Shown here: positions 35,488-47,577 of the stretch, one piece after another
How positions within the stretch are numbered: position 1 is the stretch's first letter
Layout: each line of letters starts with the position of its first letter
NCBI RefSeq assembly: GCF_023101765.2
Contig: NC_064214.1
Coordinates: 6,330,001-6,394,000, forward strand
Source: Spodoptera frugiperda
Taxonomy: Eukaryota; Arthropoda; Insecta; Lepidoptera; Noctuidae
Length of the DNA stretch: 64,000 nucleotides
Reading direction: 5' to 3'
Notes under the pieces: generated by a model
Told to the model about the DNA's origin: nothing
Seen by the model: only the letters and a program-made list of their open reading frames with translations
The model's database searches: none
Program-made: the position numbers and the translations under genes

Positions 35488-37326
35488 ACTAAATACAGTA
35501 TAAAATAAACAATAGAATTAGTTCATCGCAAACAGAATGGAATTCCAATTAAAAATAGACACTAAACTCTCTCTGTTTGGTGCTTAATTTCCTGTGACAA
35601 TGCTCTAATAGTTCTTGCTTATTTGTGTTCGTTAGCGACGCGTCGTGGAAACACGTTTGTTCAGATAAAAAACGCATAAGAACACATTGCAAGATACGCT
35701 TGCGTCTGGCACAATAACCTATTTTCCTTTGACTGTAATGAGTAGCTGAATCAAAGCAGTACATACGACATAAGTAGGTTTTGAATGTTTTATTGCCGTT
35801 ACATAGCAGGAGTTGTTACTAAAACTCGTGTGTAGTGTAGGTACATGAACACAGCGTTATTTTAAGTACAAGGCACGTCTTGCGTAATTCAGTGAAATTC
35901 GTTGAATGATATTCCACGAAAAAGTAAGTTTCACGATTGGTGCCGAGACTCTCGAGAACGATTATTGAGCGTAAGTACTTATCATGGATTAAAAGTCTTT
36001 ATATCTATTATCCGTCTAGCTTTTCGTTAACGAAACATCTAGGAAATTAATTAACACAACTCCATCAACGTCAAAAGAACTAGAAAGCCATTTATTCGAG
36101 TTGATCTCAAACCAGTTTATCTAAATCTAGGTTCCACAGATTGAATACAAATATTGAAGAAGATTCAGCTATTTATTTTTCTCGATAAACAGATTGCGAT
36201 AAAGAGGTGAATGTCACTCGGCATCGGCACGTCAATCCATCAAAGAATTTTTTTGTTCGACAGAAACAATGTTAATATTGCCACGTGTTCATAAGGTTCA
36301 TATTTATTTGCATTGATTATTTTGATCTTAGTTTTGTAGGCGTTAACGTGGGATACTCATTTCTGATCGTATTATTTGTTATTGTTGTTTATTTTTAGAT
36401 GTGTGTTAACGTAAACAAATTGTGTTCTGGGTAATTGAGTTGTTTTGATTGGCTTGGATCGATCATAGTATCTATTATAGTATATTATAATAAAAATATT
36501 CCTTATTTGTACTCTATATAAAAATTCTACCTATAATCAGTGTTTTATTTGATGAGGACCTTTAATAAAGACAAAGTGCTATGAACGTTGTATTCAAAGA
36601 CTTATTGTACGAGTAACTATTGTTATCAGTTTACCCAATACGACGTATGTGGCTCACCTATAAAGCTCTTAAAGTGTCAACGGCCATTAATCCCGCGATA
36701 GGTACAAATTACATATTTATCATTGTTCAGCCGATCTCAATCAACGTCACAGCTGTCTCCTAAATAAAGACAAATGTCACCGGCGACTTGGCGAACAACT
36801 TTGAAGAGAACTCGTTGAAAAACATCACGAAACTCCTCTAATATCTGCTATAATTCAATTCAATAATTGTTTGATCTTGCCGAGGGCATTAATCAATTTC
36901 TACTACAATTCCGCAGTTAACTTCGTAGCCATTTGCAAATTTAATTCTGGATAATGTCATAGATTAAGCGATAGTAACGCAGATAGGCTCGCCGTTCCCC
37001 AATATTCGTGTGTATTCTATTGTTGTCTGTTTCAGCGGACATAATATACAACATACGTGGTAGGGGCGTAGCAAATTAAAATTGGTTGGTTTTCAGATTT
37101 TCAACAACAATCGTGTTCACGATATGAATATTTGTAGAAATAATCCAATTAACTTTGCTTGAAAACCTTTATATTTTCAGGAGTGTCAGATTATAGGTAG
37201 CATTTTAGATATTTCTCCACAGATACGCTAAAATCTCTAGACTTTACGAAACACTATTATACTCATGTGCATTGTTAGCAATATGTTACTCAGAATGGGG
37301 TACGGTAATCGAGGCTGGCTCTCATC
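35488..37326. other. AT-rich gene-free stretch
   Basis: No supported gene. The 71-residue minus frame at 35549-35764 has no domain. AT-rich throughout, apart from short GC-richer parts near 36180-36240. Confidence 0.45.
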
Positions 37327-37420
37327 GCTCCAGTGGCGCAATTGGTTAGCGCACGGTACTTATAAGCAGTATGTCGTGTGAGGAATGCCGGGGTTGCGAG
37401 TTCGAGCCTCGCCTGGAGCA
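37327..37420 (+). tRNA. tRNA-Ile (anticodon UAU) with a 20-nt intron
   Basis: It delivers isoleucine to AUA codons in cytosolic translation. The acceptor stem gctccag (37327-37333) pairs with ctggagc (37413-37419), and the discriminator A is at 37420. The D stem is gcgc/gcgc. The anticodon stem cggta (37354-37358) pairs with tgccg, and the anticodon TAT is at 37361-37363. The T arm gcgag-ttcgagc-ctcgc is intact and contains the B box. A 20-nt insertion (37365-37384, agcagtatgtcgtgtgagga) lies one base 3' of the anticodon, the canonical nuclear tRNA intron position. Removing it leaves 74 nt. A five-T Pol III terminator follows at 37423-37427. All stems pair, so the gene is likely functional. 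Introns in tRNA-Ile(UAU) are widespread in animals. Confidence 0.96.
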
Positions 37421-37422
37421 TA

Positions 37423-37427
37423 TTTTT
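37423..37427 (+). terminator. Pol III terminator of the tRNA-Ile gene
   Basis: A run of five T residues starts three bases after the end of the tRNA, the usual RNA polymerase III stop signal. Confidence 0.8.
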
Positions 37428-38280
37428 GTGCATTTATTACTCACAGTTTAATCAAAGTTACCGATTATTTATTAAATGTCAAGCAATGTTTCGGTGAGAT
37501 AACTTAATTATCCAGTGAATCGTGTTTTACAGAGCTATTTTTAGTAGATTTTAACTTCGATTACAAATACCTTGTCAAAGCTTATCGTTTATTTACGAAT
37601 TTGGAAAGGTATTTCGCTAATAATACATTTCGTTTTATACTTAGACCGTTCTGAGAGATATCGATTACAGTCGGGTAATTTGAAGCAAGTTTAAACGAGT
37701 ACAATCAGTAGATAATGGAAGGTATTAGATTAGAGTCCGGTCTACGTTCGCTCAGTAATGTTAATCTGTGCGATTTCACCTCGGATGTTTCTTTCAGACT
37801 TTCCGCGATAATCAGATTTCACTTAAATTATAACTGTTTCAATGATTTATCTTTAACTCCTGCCCATGAAACACGTAGCTCTCTTTTTCTGTTATTTGAA
37901 TGTCAATCGAGTTTCGAGTTCAACCTCCTTGATACTTGCTATTTGACTAATTGATTTTTTTTCTTTGAGCATCGGATTTGATTGGAAAAGGTCGATGTTT
38001 GAAATGGAATGGCCTCGATTTAAAATAAAACTTTTGGGATTCTCTTGATATACAATACAACCCTTTTTAAAGTACCTCTGTATCATGAGTCCCTTTTGCT
38101 TTCCCTTGCCTTTCGGAGAATAAATTGATATGTTTTTTATGTTTTACAGCATTTTTACTGAATAAACATTATTATTGTGATGTAGTATACCGACATGCTA
38201 TGAAGCCTTAGTAGTTGACGTCTCTTTATTACCCTTATTCACTTGTTTTGGATATGATTTAATCTTTATAAAATAACTAG
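37428..38280. other. Gene-free stretch
   Basis: No supported gene. The 79-residue plus frame (37715) and 64-residue minus frame (37892) overlap on opposite strands and have no domains. Confidence 0.4.
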
Positions 38281-38455
38281 TTTCTGTCAAATCGCTTTCT
38301 GTAGGATAAAAAGTATCCTATCATCCAAGTCAGCGTATACTTTGTCAATATACCTTTCATCAAAATTCGTTCAGTAGTTACGGCGTGAATTATGGACAAA
38401 CATCCAAACAACAAACTTTCACATTTATAATATGTATTAGTGTGATAATCTGTAA
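38281..38455 (-). mobile_element. Lep1/Helitron-like fragment
   Basis: On the minus strand it opens with ctaatacatattataaatg, then gtgaaagtttgttgtttgga, cataattcacgccgtaacta and ctgaacgaattttgatgaaa. This is the same order as other moth Lep1-type elements (compare 6718-7022). The 3' half is missing. Confidence 0.6.
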
Positions 38456-39169
38456 CGTACAATTGTACGTATCTGTTTCAAGAAGTATAATCCAATATTA
38501 TTTAATTAACACTTTCTTATTTTTATAAGTGTACTGTAATAACTTGTTTTTAGAAAAGTATCAAGATATTGATTTATCTTAAAACCAAATTGGACAAGTA
38601 TCAAAACCTCTCATTAGTACCGCACCGTGTAATACAACGTGTGCGTAAGTATATGTTAATTACACACACAACTACAAACACAGAGTAGTGGAAGTGATAA
38701 TATAATTGATACAATATGGTGATAGTATGGAAATAGCGAGATATTAGTGGCAGGCTGCGGTCGCCGGGTGTGGCGCCTGCTCTCGTATTGGCGATAATAA
38801 CTATCTCATCTTATAAGCGACATATCGAGCCTCATTATGCTAATGAAGGGATTAGCTTTATGTCCTGTGTGTTTTTCTATACATTTGTAGGTATTTCTTT
38901 AATATGGTATTGTACTTTTGTTTTTTAATCAATTACTATTATATTGAGGTTTTTTTTATTTCGATACCATTGCTGTTAGTGCAGAGGTTGGTTAGATTTA
39001 GTCGACTGTACCTAACCTTTATCTATTTGGATACGGTACCTGGTACCTGTAGGCAGATGTATTTATAGCCTGGATTACCAAAACAAAACTTAGCCACAAA
39101 ACGTAATCTTAGCGGCCATTAATATAAAATATAATTAAACAATCAACAATCTTGATACTTTAGACGTTT
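38456..39169. other. Spacer, no gene seen
   Basis: AT-rich, with a short GC-rich patch at 38750-38790 and no frame. Confidence 0.4.
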
Positions 39170-39350
39170 CGAGATAATTAATAACAGCCAGGTGAGCAAC
39201 CAATGGACATTTTCATTTACGTTGTCGGCCAAAGATAAATATTTGTGATATTAACAACGGAGACTCTGATTAACGATGCCGCATTGCTGCCCGAGCGCCG
39301 GCTAGTGCCGCGGGCAGCGGCCGCGACCCACACTCGCAACACTACTTTTA
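39170..39350. promoter_or_regulatory. Candidate regulatory island with CpG cluster
   Basis: It has ataattaataacagccaggtg, caaccaatgg, aaagataaatatt and ctgattaacgatgcc, then a CpG-rich block at 39288-39335 (gccggctagtgccgcgggc). It is non-repetitive within the window. Motif inference only. Confidence 0.2.
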
Positions 39351-40978
39351 ATTTCATGCTTTTTTATGATAATTTCCCATCACTATAAACATTATTTCTG
39401 GATACGAGAACAGTGTTTGTAGTGAGGGGTAGATATACTTAAAATAATTTACTTATGGCATAAGGTCGTGATTTATTTTCAAACAATTTCAAGTATGGAA
39501 AGGTCGGCAAAAGCCTGGCGGTATTTCCTTCTAGATATGATAGGATTAGTTCCATGGCGTTACACCAAATATTTATTTGACGTGACTGTGTAAACACTGC
39601 GAGGCTCGGATTATACAGCTGATCTGTTTATAGTTGCGCTTTCAAAGAGCCACAAAAGTTTTAGTCAAAAACTCCATACACATGTACATAATTTTTCCCT
39701 CTGCAAAGCTAACCGCTAAGCTCGCTCCGCCGGGATTTTGCATTTTTATACCGGCACGGAACAATGTGCGGTTGATAAACTATTATATTTTTTCGTCCAG
39801 ATTGCAAAAGCGTTAAAACGATAGAGCGGCGTAAAATATCGACATCGCACTCGTACATCACTAGCCGAAGTGTCACAGTTCCGAAATTGAATTTACAAAA
39901 TGAAAACCGTTAACTTATCGACTTTTGTGAATAAGAATTTGATGAATGGATCCTGCAATGCTGTATAATTATGATTGAGCCTTTAAAGGGAAAGATAAAT
40001 TGATCCGTTTCATCGGGCCCAAGATTCTGAATTCATTTACATTTTGTTTAGATTATGAAACGTTTCAAGTTGTACATTTCTCCGATATTTTGTAATGGCC
40101 TGGTTTGTGTCACCGTTTCAGTGTCACTGTCATGTTCATTTGTAAGGGTGGGCATTAAGGGATGTTACGTGTTTAACACGATAAGTGCGTGTTGAATATT
40201 AAAATTGGATGTAGGTAGTGTTTACTTATAATAAGTTTACTGATATTGTGTACCTTAGTGTCGTGCTGGTCGAAAGGTTTAAGACGTTGGGCGTCTTAAA
40301 CGGGCTTCTCATGCATGAGGGTGCGGCTTCGAAACCTAACAACGGCAAGTAGCTATGTGACTTTTTTAGAGTTACATATATGTACTTGCTAAGATTATTT
40401 AGACATCATTGAGAAACAGTGAAGGGAAATATAGTGAGAAAACCTGGGTATATAATTATAAGTTTGAAATCGCCAACACGCATTGAGTAAGCGTAATGAT
40501 TAATACTCAAAGACCTTTGGTCAGCGGTGGCCAGTAAAGGCTGTTGATGTGTGTACTTTAACTTAGCTTAGATATTTAATAGTAATAGTAGCTTCTTTTC
40601 GTTATACAGATTGATATTCAAGGAACTACTAAACCACTTACGTAACTTAGGATCACTTAGAAGTATTTCAAATAGCCCTAACTCATAGAAAGTCTAGACC
40701 AAACTCAGTTTAATTTCATATTGATGAAGTAATAAGGAGGGTACTTAACGTAGATTGAAAGTTTTCGAATAAATAACGTCGGCTGGAAGCCATTGGACCA
40801 AGTTATTCAGAGCCGTTTTGAGATGAAAGCCCATAACATCTTAACAACTTGTTTTATGAGGCTCGGCAGAGGAGTAAGTGATAGTTATGTATACTTACGT
40901 AAATGTTTATAACATTTGTTATACGATCTGGGCTCTTTATCATTTTACTTTGGCATTTTGAAAATGTTGTTTGTTCAA
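39351..40978. other. Gene-free stretch
   Basis: No supported gene. The 40260-40340 part contains a gacgttgggcgtcttaaacg dyad-like stretch. 40440-40560 resembles parts of dispersed moth repeats, without a full match. Confidence 0.35.
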
Positions 40979-41230
40979 CGTCACGTTTATCCTCGACGGT
41001 ATAGGCAGAGGCAGAGGTGCACATTACGTTCACTATTTGTGTTATTAGTCCCATGTACAATGGATTGACCCTATTACCATATACTGGGCAGTATTCTAGA
41101 CTCCGTGCTACTACTGAGAAATTTTTGAAAAGCCGAATAAAGCCCAGTAATACTTCGCCCGACCCGGGAATCGAACCCGAGACCCTTGTCCGGCAGTCGC
41201 ACTTTGCGACCACTCGACCAAGGAGGCAGT
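40979..41230 (-). mobile_element. tRNA-headed SINE (family A), full length
   Basis: The minus-strand head reads ccttggtcgagtggtcgcaa and gactgccggacaagggtctc, then the perfect B-box region gggttcgattcccgggtcgg. The body continues with ttactgggctttattcggct and ends near 40979. The 119-residue minus frame at 40854-41213 runs through the SINE and is not a gene. No clear target duplication. Confidence 0.85.
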
Positions 41231-42179
41231 GTAGTACTTTAATTTAGTTTCAGAAAACAGTAAATATATACAACTTTATATAATTTATCAGACATATTAA
41301 AACTTGCCGCTATTGTTATTTTGGCAAACCTAGAGACGAATGTAGAGCACTGTGTTATATTTAGAACGTGAAACTTCAATAATATATTACCTAATTGAAA
41401 TAGAGCTCAAAATCTTCTGTCTATCCCAAAGCGTAGTAAATTGAATTCTATACATAATATAAATATGAAACAATATACAAGTAGCAAACTTTCTTTAGGT
41501 TCAAAGTACTTGTAACTATCTTTTAATAGTTTGTCTCTTAACCGAACCTTCTCCTTTATTTATCATGTAAAAATATTGACTCAACGTAGGCGAGAATATA
41601 AAGCAGCCCTGTATTGGGGGCAGACGTCTAAAAAATGGACTGGAGCAAGAAAAAAGTAGGTTAACAAAATAAAAAACATGATTGTTATCTGGTAGAGAAA
41701 TCAAAATTCATAATATTGTTCGGGGAAAACCATTTAAAGGAATCAGAATATATTTGTTACACCTGTTTTTTGTTCAAGCATCTCTGTTTAACTCTAATAA
41801 GTTTTTATTGATCGTAAAATAATATTTTACGGCACTCCTTTAGTACTTTATCCGTTTCTGTTTTGAGTGTTTACTTAATTCGCCTGTAGATGGCGTAGGT
41901 GGCGGGTGAGGAAAATGTTGAAGAGGTTACACGATCACTGCGCCATACAAACACGGGATGTGATTCCATTGAGTTAAACTTACTTAAACCGTGCTCCTCA
42001 CGAGTAATTCCAAATCAAATAACATTTGTCAGCCATTAAGGCCAGTTGTATTCATAATTCTCTATGAATAGGTAGGTATTTGTTGAATAATTGACTGCTC
42101 CTAAAAACTGGTTCGTACCTACTTAACAATTTCAGCACTTCTGAAGTAATTTTGGAGATATTTGCATTTAAATGCGAAA
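41231..42179. other. AT-rich gene-free stretch
   Basis: No supported gene or repeat. The 62-residue minus frame at 41516 has no domain. Confidence 0.45.
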
Positions 42180-42445
42180 CTAATTCTGCCACAGAACGTT
42201 ACATTACCGAGAATAACATTAGTGGGATTGTTCCCACAAGCGTCGCGCGTCGCCCCCACAATGCGAACGAATAGAATTCAAGGCTATTATTATATTCAAT
42301 AATGACTTGATATTAGGCGCGCTCCACACTGGTACAATCGGGTGTCGTCAAAAGCGGCGTCGTGGTAATTTGTACGCAGTTAATTATTCAGCCGCATGCA
42401 GCTACCTTTGTTATTCAAATTAAGATGCTCGTTGCAAGTCGCATG
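42180..42445. promoter_or_regulatory. Candidate regulatory island with GTGGGA dyad
   Basis: gtgggattgttcccac (42222-42237) has perfect 6-bp arms gtggga/tcccac, and the right half gives GTGGGAA read on the minus strand, a Su(H)-type core. Nearby are a CpG-rich run (42240-42275), gcgcgctccacactgg and gttaattattcagccgcatg. It is non-repetitive and has no frame. Inference only. Confidence 0.2.
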
Positions 42446-42744
42446 TAACGGCCCTGTCTGTGCGAACTATGCCTTATGTAGGCTAGTTACTGCCTTTAAT
42501 TTTGTGACATAATAGCTAGTTGTATGGTGCGCTTTATGTTGCATTGTTCGGGGCGCTGTTGCAGGGGCTGGGATTTGTTGCAGGAATGTAATTATATTAT
42601 TACGTTCTTCATAATATAATATCACAACTTCATTTAAAATTAAAACATTTGCATGAAGTTTCATGAGTAAGTATACATACATTAATCATTATCCACAAAA
42701 GTACTAAGCATTTGTTAACTACTGGAAAAACCTTAATTAACCCA

Positions 42745-43030
42745 TAAACCAACACATTGTTTGCAAACTGGACGCCAACACAGTCGTTTGCACTGGCAAG
42801 CGTTGTAACGGCAGGTTCTAATCAAGTTTTACGTGCAGTCCATTGCGCGTCATGTGGGGGCCAAATAAAGCAATCGAGCCAGCAGTGGATAGGCGACAAT
42901 CGGCCCAAATTAGGCCCCGATCCGCTGCGACTTAAATAACGTGCAAACGAACCAGACCGGCCATTGTCTGGTGGTCGGCTGTCAGCACAATTGCGCTAAT
43001 TTTGCATCTCGACTGGTTCGAATAACGCGT
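42745..43030. promoter_or_regulatory. Candidate regulatory island
   Basis: GC-richer, non-repetitive sequence with an accagac/gtctggt dyad (42951-42957/42966-42972) and motifs such as gcaatcgagccagcagtgg and aattgcgctaattttgc. The 60- and 64-residue plus frames in this island have no domain and abut without a splice-like join. Confidence 0.18.
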
Positions 43031-43448
43031 GCTACTGATTGCTTGTTTTTGTGTACCTGTTTTCTGGCTCCGATTTCAAATGATCGTGTATTTCTGTTTC
43101 GGAATTTAGCTGCGAGTAATAAAACTTCAAGCTAAAAGCAACATTGGTTGTCGTTTTCAAATGTTTGTTTTATCTCCTGCTTGTGCATTGATTTGTGTAT
43201 TTTTCTCTTGAGCTTAGCGTATGTACATATATGTATAGTAGTAATACTCAGTTAAATCTGCCAACTACATTCTAAGTATCATTCGAGAAAATCTAAGTGG
43301 AATTCATGTGTATAGTTCAGAATACATCAGGTTTAAATCATTATACGTTAAGGCTTGTAGCATATACTAGTGTAAGTTAAGCCAGAAGTCACAGGAGTGC
43401 AGTGTGGTGATGCAACGCCAAAGTTCCGCTAACAACAGTAACAACCCC
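43031..43448. other. Spacer, no gene seen
   Basis: AT-rich, without supported features. Confidence 0.4.
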
Positions 43449-43498
43449 GTGCGGTGCGGTGCGATGCGGTGCGATGCGATGCGGTGCGGTGCGGTGTG
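43449..43498 (+). repeat. Pentamer tandem repeat (gcggt/gcgat)
   Basis: About ten units of five bases alternate between gcggt and gcgat, ending gtgtgg. A simple GC-rich minisatellite in AT-rich DNA. Confidence 0.9.
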
Positions 43499-45829
43499 GC
43501 GAGTCACCACATATGCAGCGGTCGGAACAACTGATATACTGATCATTTTGCCATGACATTAACACTTTACATTTTATTTATTTAATTCTTCTTGCACAAA
43601 CATGTGGGCATACGGTGGGCTTAAAGCTGTAGGCGTTTTCTACCAAACAAACCTTTGTACGATGCAGTTGGCTTTAAATTTTATAAATAGAATATTGCAA
43701 TTGTTACTTTGGTTGGTTCCTTTTTTACGTTTACCTAAATTATCTCATTGATTGAGTGCTTGGAAGGTTGTAGTATTGGTATTCTATTTTGAAATTATCA
43801 ATAAAAATAAGACTCCGTGACGCCAACGTCTATAGTTGTACTTTGTGCAGCATGGCTCGTTATTGCATAGAACTTATTTGACATAGCTGACGAAAAGTGG
43901 GTGTCTCATCTCATAATGTGCAACTCTATATAATACAACGTATAATGTGATGAAAGTCTTGCACATTTTATGTAATAATGTTCATAAGATTGTTGAAAGT
44001 TAATAACAAAAGTCGAAGTATGGCGGCGAGTGTGTAGTAATGTTAGCATATGAAGACTCCTAGTTAGAACGCATTGCATCGTACCGGCTAACTTTACTCA
44101 CATTTATTCAGCAACCATTAGTTTATGGATGTGGTAATTTGTATTTATTGTTGTAAGGTAGCAAATATTATGTAGGGTAGTTTTTAATTTGCTGGTCCCA
44201 CGTTGGGCGCCACAAACTTGTTAACAATCACTATTAGTCATTTCTAGACAAAATTATTGGATACTCGCCTGCCTGTATAGGCAAAATGAGCTAGGTATTT
44301 ACCATGGCAATTAGTTGTTGGTATTATGCATCCTTTATCCATGCATGCAGCACCTAATCAGTGTAATTCATGTTACAACACGTTCTCTTACAAAAATCAA
44401 TTTGCCATAACCACATCAACTGGCTCTCACATCTTGACCGGCCACGGAGTCCAAAGTAAAGTAGTTCATCGGTCGGCGCTAAGTGAATAGTTGGCGACTA
44501 AGTTGCTTCTAAGTCCGCTAAGTAAACCGACCCGGCCCGCCCCTCTCTGGTACCAACTGATAGCTCGTTCCGATTACACATTATGTTCGATAGCATATTA
44601 ACTTTATTATAGCCTATTTTTCGTTTGGGGTCAGTCAGAATACTTTAAATATGATGTCCGTTTTCTGGGAAAATTCATATGTCTTCACAGACATATGATT
44701 TTTCAAGAATAAAAGTAAGATCACTCTTATCTATTCCAACTACATATTAAAGTACTAGAGTATTAAAAGATAAGGTGCAAGCTCATTGATATATGGATGA
44801 AGTCAAGGCATTTATTTCAATTAGGCACTTTTGAAACATCAAATTGAATTGTCCGTCAGTCTGTCTGTCAGTGAAGCTAGGTGCTCGTTCCAAAGTGTAG
44901 CTTCGAATGGAGAAGAACGAGCAAGATACTCCATCCACTCCAAGGTACTACCATCGGTCGAACAAAATTGAAAATCTTTATACTTACTTTGTCCATTCTA
45001 GATATCGAACTTGAGACCCTTTCGTAGACGCATTTCCGACTACTCACAACGACGTACAAAGAGTACTCCAGTACTCCACCTAAACAGCTCTTTCGTAAAA
45101 TCGTGAACAACAGACTTCTAAACTGAACTTACATGAATATATTCGCAAAGATCCGGCTCTCTGACACTAAAGTATTCGAGGAATCCTCTCGATTCCAAGT
45201 CGGGATTCTAAACCAGTTTCCCTGAAAGTATTTTGGAATACTTTATCAAAAAACATGATGTTAGCAAGATCCTCGTCATCGTCAGTCTGTAAACCATTTT
45301 ATTTTAAAAACAAAGGCTTTCGTTACACAGAGAAGGAATGAACATTAATTCCAAATCGCATTTCGTCAAGTTAGATTAGCAATTTGAGACTAGTTTGCAT
45401 CTGTATATTGTTGCATGTATATCTAAAAATCCTTACAAACTGAAGGATTTTTTTATTTGTCAACGGTTGATTCACTATTATCAGATTGCGCCAGTGGCAT
45501 TAAAATAAATTAAGATAGTATCTACCTACATTATAAAACTTAAAAAAGGCACATTGGCATATTTCGAATCTTCCATCTTTTAGACTATGTACTTTTAAAT
45601 ATTCAAAGTATTATGTTCCTAATACAAGCTCATGTATGAAGCCTCCATTTTTCCCGGCAGGTAGGTAGGATAATAATCTGTGTGCAGGTAGGCGGGGCCG
45701 GGCGGCGCGCTTGGCTTTGCCTTGCATTGAAATATCGCGCGGGCTTTCATTTCATTGTTTGAAGCTATCTGCGAGCGCCTATGCTCTATCGCCGGTAGGG
45801 CCGCTATGGTTTCAGCTAATCCAGGATAT
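43499..45829. other. Gene-free stretch with islands
   Basis: No supported gene. 44395-44590 is a GC-richer island with four ctaagt motifs at 44479, 44498, 44509 and 44518. 45685-45800 is a CpG-rich patch. The 77- and 80-residue minus frames have no domains. Confidence 0.35.
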
Positions 45830-45839
45830 ATACTGATTT

Positions 45840-45996
45840 CCCGATCCGGAGCTGCGGACAACGTTAAAGGTTACCGGGGCTCCGGTTCAAAGCAGGAGAA
45901 GGAACGGGGTGGTTTTTAGTCAGTAAGAGTCTGACACTCCCTCCCGCCTCACCCAAGGCGGGAGGACTCATTGGACGATTTCTCAAAGAAAAAAAA
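45840..45996 (+). mobile_element. Short retroposon with target duplication (family C)
   Basis: The direct repeat atactgattt flanks the element at 45830-45839 and 45997-46006, and an A run precedes the right copy. The body reads gagctgcggac, ggttaccggggctccggttc, the core ggtggtttttagtcagtaag, gagtctgacactccctcccg and caaggcgggaggactcattg. This is the best-preserved member in the window. Confidence 0.85.
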
Positions 45997-46006
45997 ATAC
46001 TGATTT

Positions 46007-47007
46007 GGGTCATTAGAAGTTTTACGTTGTTATTAAAGTTATCTTATAATTACAAACCAAGACGTTTAAGTTATTTAATGATTGGATGTTTTAATGCAAT
46101 ATGTAGCGGTAAATCAGGTTGAGAAAGTACTGAAAACTAAAATACATGACTACTATATAATGTTGAAATGTTACAAATATTTATTTATCTAAAATCAACA
46201 GTTTACTCACGTAAATATACAAAAGTTCTACTAGTTTGTGCGTAGGCTGCGTGACGTCGCCGCGTCTGCGCACGCTGCTCGTAATGAAGAGTCCCTCTGT
46301 AATTCGAAACTAGTAGAGCTTTTCTCAATATATTTATTCGCGGAAACCATTTTGATTAGTTCATTTAGTCTGTTCCACGATAGTTATAATAAAACTATTT
46401 ATTTAAACAAAATGTATATTTACGAGTATCAACCAAATTGTATCAATACCTGAATATGGTAAAGCTATTTATAAAACTCATGCAGACGTCAAAACGATAA
46501 CAATACATGTCACATTTTTATATAGATATACAACTATAAATACGCATGTATTATGTTCGAATAATTTATCAAACTTGTTTGCACTACCTACACAGTATCA
46601 CTATTACTACATAGTATGAAACAAGTCTCTTTCTCTGTCCCTATGTTCCTTTGTATGCTTAACTGCCACACTCAGAGTCATTTAATGGTTACTTAAACTA
46701 TCCCTTAGCAATCGTTTTCAATAAAAAGTAGTTACTAAGGACTAGTTTAGACTTTAGGGAACAGCGAGTAAAGTTCCCTAAGAAAAGGAGGATCCTCCGA
46801 CCAGGCGAGGTGATCAGCCTGGCGGGCTTTCTGCCTAACTGTTGTTCGTTGGGATTTTCTATTCGTGTAATTTCGCATGTAAACTTCATATGTGCGATGC
46901 AGGATATTATTTATGACGTCATCCGTTGATTTGCTCGTCGATAGTCTATGTGCGACTTCTGTCATCTGTCACTTGTCAATGTGTCGCCACAAAGTTATCA
47001 TTAAATG
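46007..47007. other. Gene-free stretch
   Basis: No supported gene. A CpG-rich patch at 46240-46285 is followed by AT-rich sequence. The opposed 63- and 72-residue minus frames at 46698-46965 overlap in two registers and have no domain. Confidence 0.4.
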
Positions 47008-47163
47008 TCTCTGAGTGCGGCAGTTAATTTTTAAAACTACGCAACAGATTTTGATGCGGTTTTTTAAATAGATAGAGTGATTCAAAAGGATGGTTTATAC
47101 TTAGTATAATGCATGCATAATATATACCTTTGCACCTATGCGAAGCTGGGGCGGGTCGCTAGT
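47008..47163 (+). mobile_element. Lep1/Helitron-like 3' part
   Basis: It contains ctacgcaacagattttgatg, tgcggttttttaaatagata, then tttgcacctatgcgaagctg and ggcgggtcgctagtt, which is the 3' box of moth Lep1-type elements (gcgaagccggggcgggtcgctagt-like). It is 5'-truncated. Confidence 0.65.
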
Positions 47164-47430
47164 TTATAAATAAATTATAATTAATACTTACATAATATCT
47201 GTATTTTTTCAAATTCAGTTTAGTTTATCGTTATAAATGTAATTTTATTTTTGGTTTAAAAATATCTACTATCAAGTTAACTCGCTGCAATATTAACTTA
47301 AAGTGCAATCGGAATGTATCGAGTTTATCGACGTAATATGATTTATTCTGAATATTGTTAATAACCATCCATCGTTTTCCTAGAAAAATTGAACAATACT
47401 GTATTCATAACAGCAGGTATATTTAATTAC
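47164..47430. other. AT-rich spacer
   Basis: No feature recognised. Confidence 0.4.
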
Positions 47431-47577
47431 CCGGAGCTGCGGATTACCTAGCGGGTTTACCGGGACGCCGGCGCGAAAAGCAGGAGTAGGAACAGGGTGG
47501 CTTTTATCAGTAAGTCTGAAACCCCCTTTCGCCTCACCCAAGGCGGGAGAAGTCATAGGATGATTTTTCTCCCTAAA
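47431..47577 (+). mobile_element. Short retroposon (family C)
   Basis: It reads ccggagctgcggattaccta, gcgggtttaccgggacgccg, then a diverged core (ggtggcttttatcagtaagt) and gcctcacccaaggcgggaga. It ends in ccctaaaaa. The target duplication is unclear (possibly aattac on both sides). Confidence 0.75.

Noticed and set aside
40854..41213. 119-residue minus frame
   Set aside because: It reads through a tRNA-derived SINE (the CRTRVSGSIPGSGE part is the translated B-box region), a common false gene call in moths.
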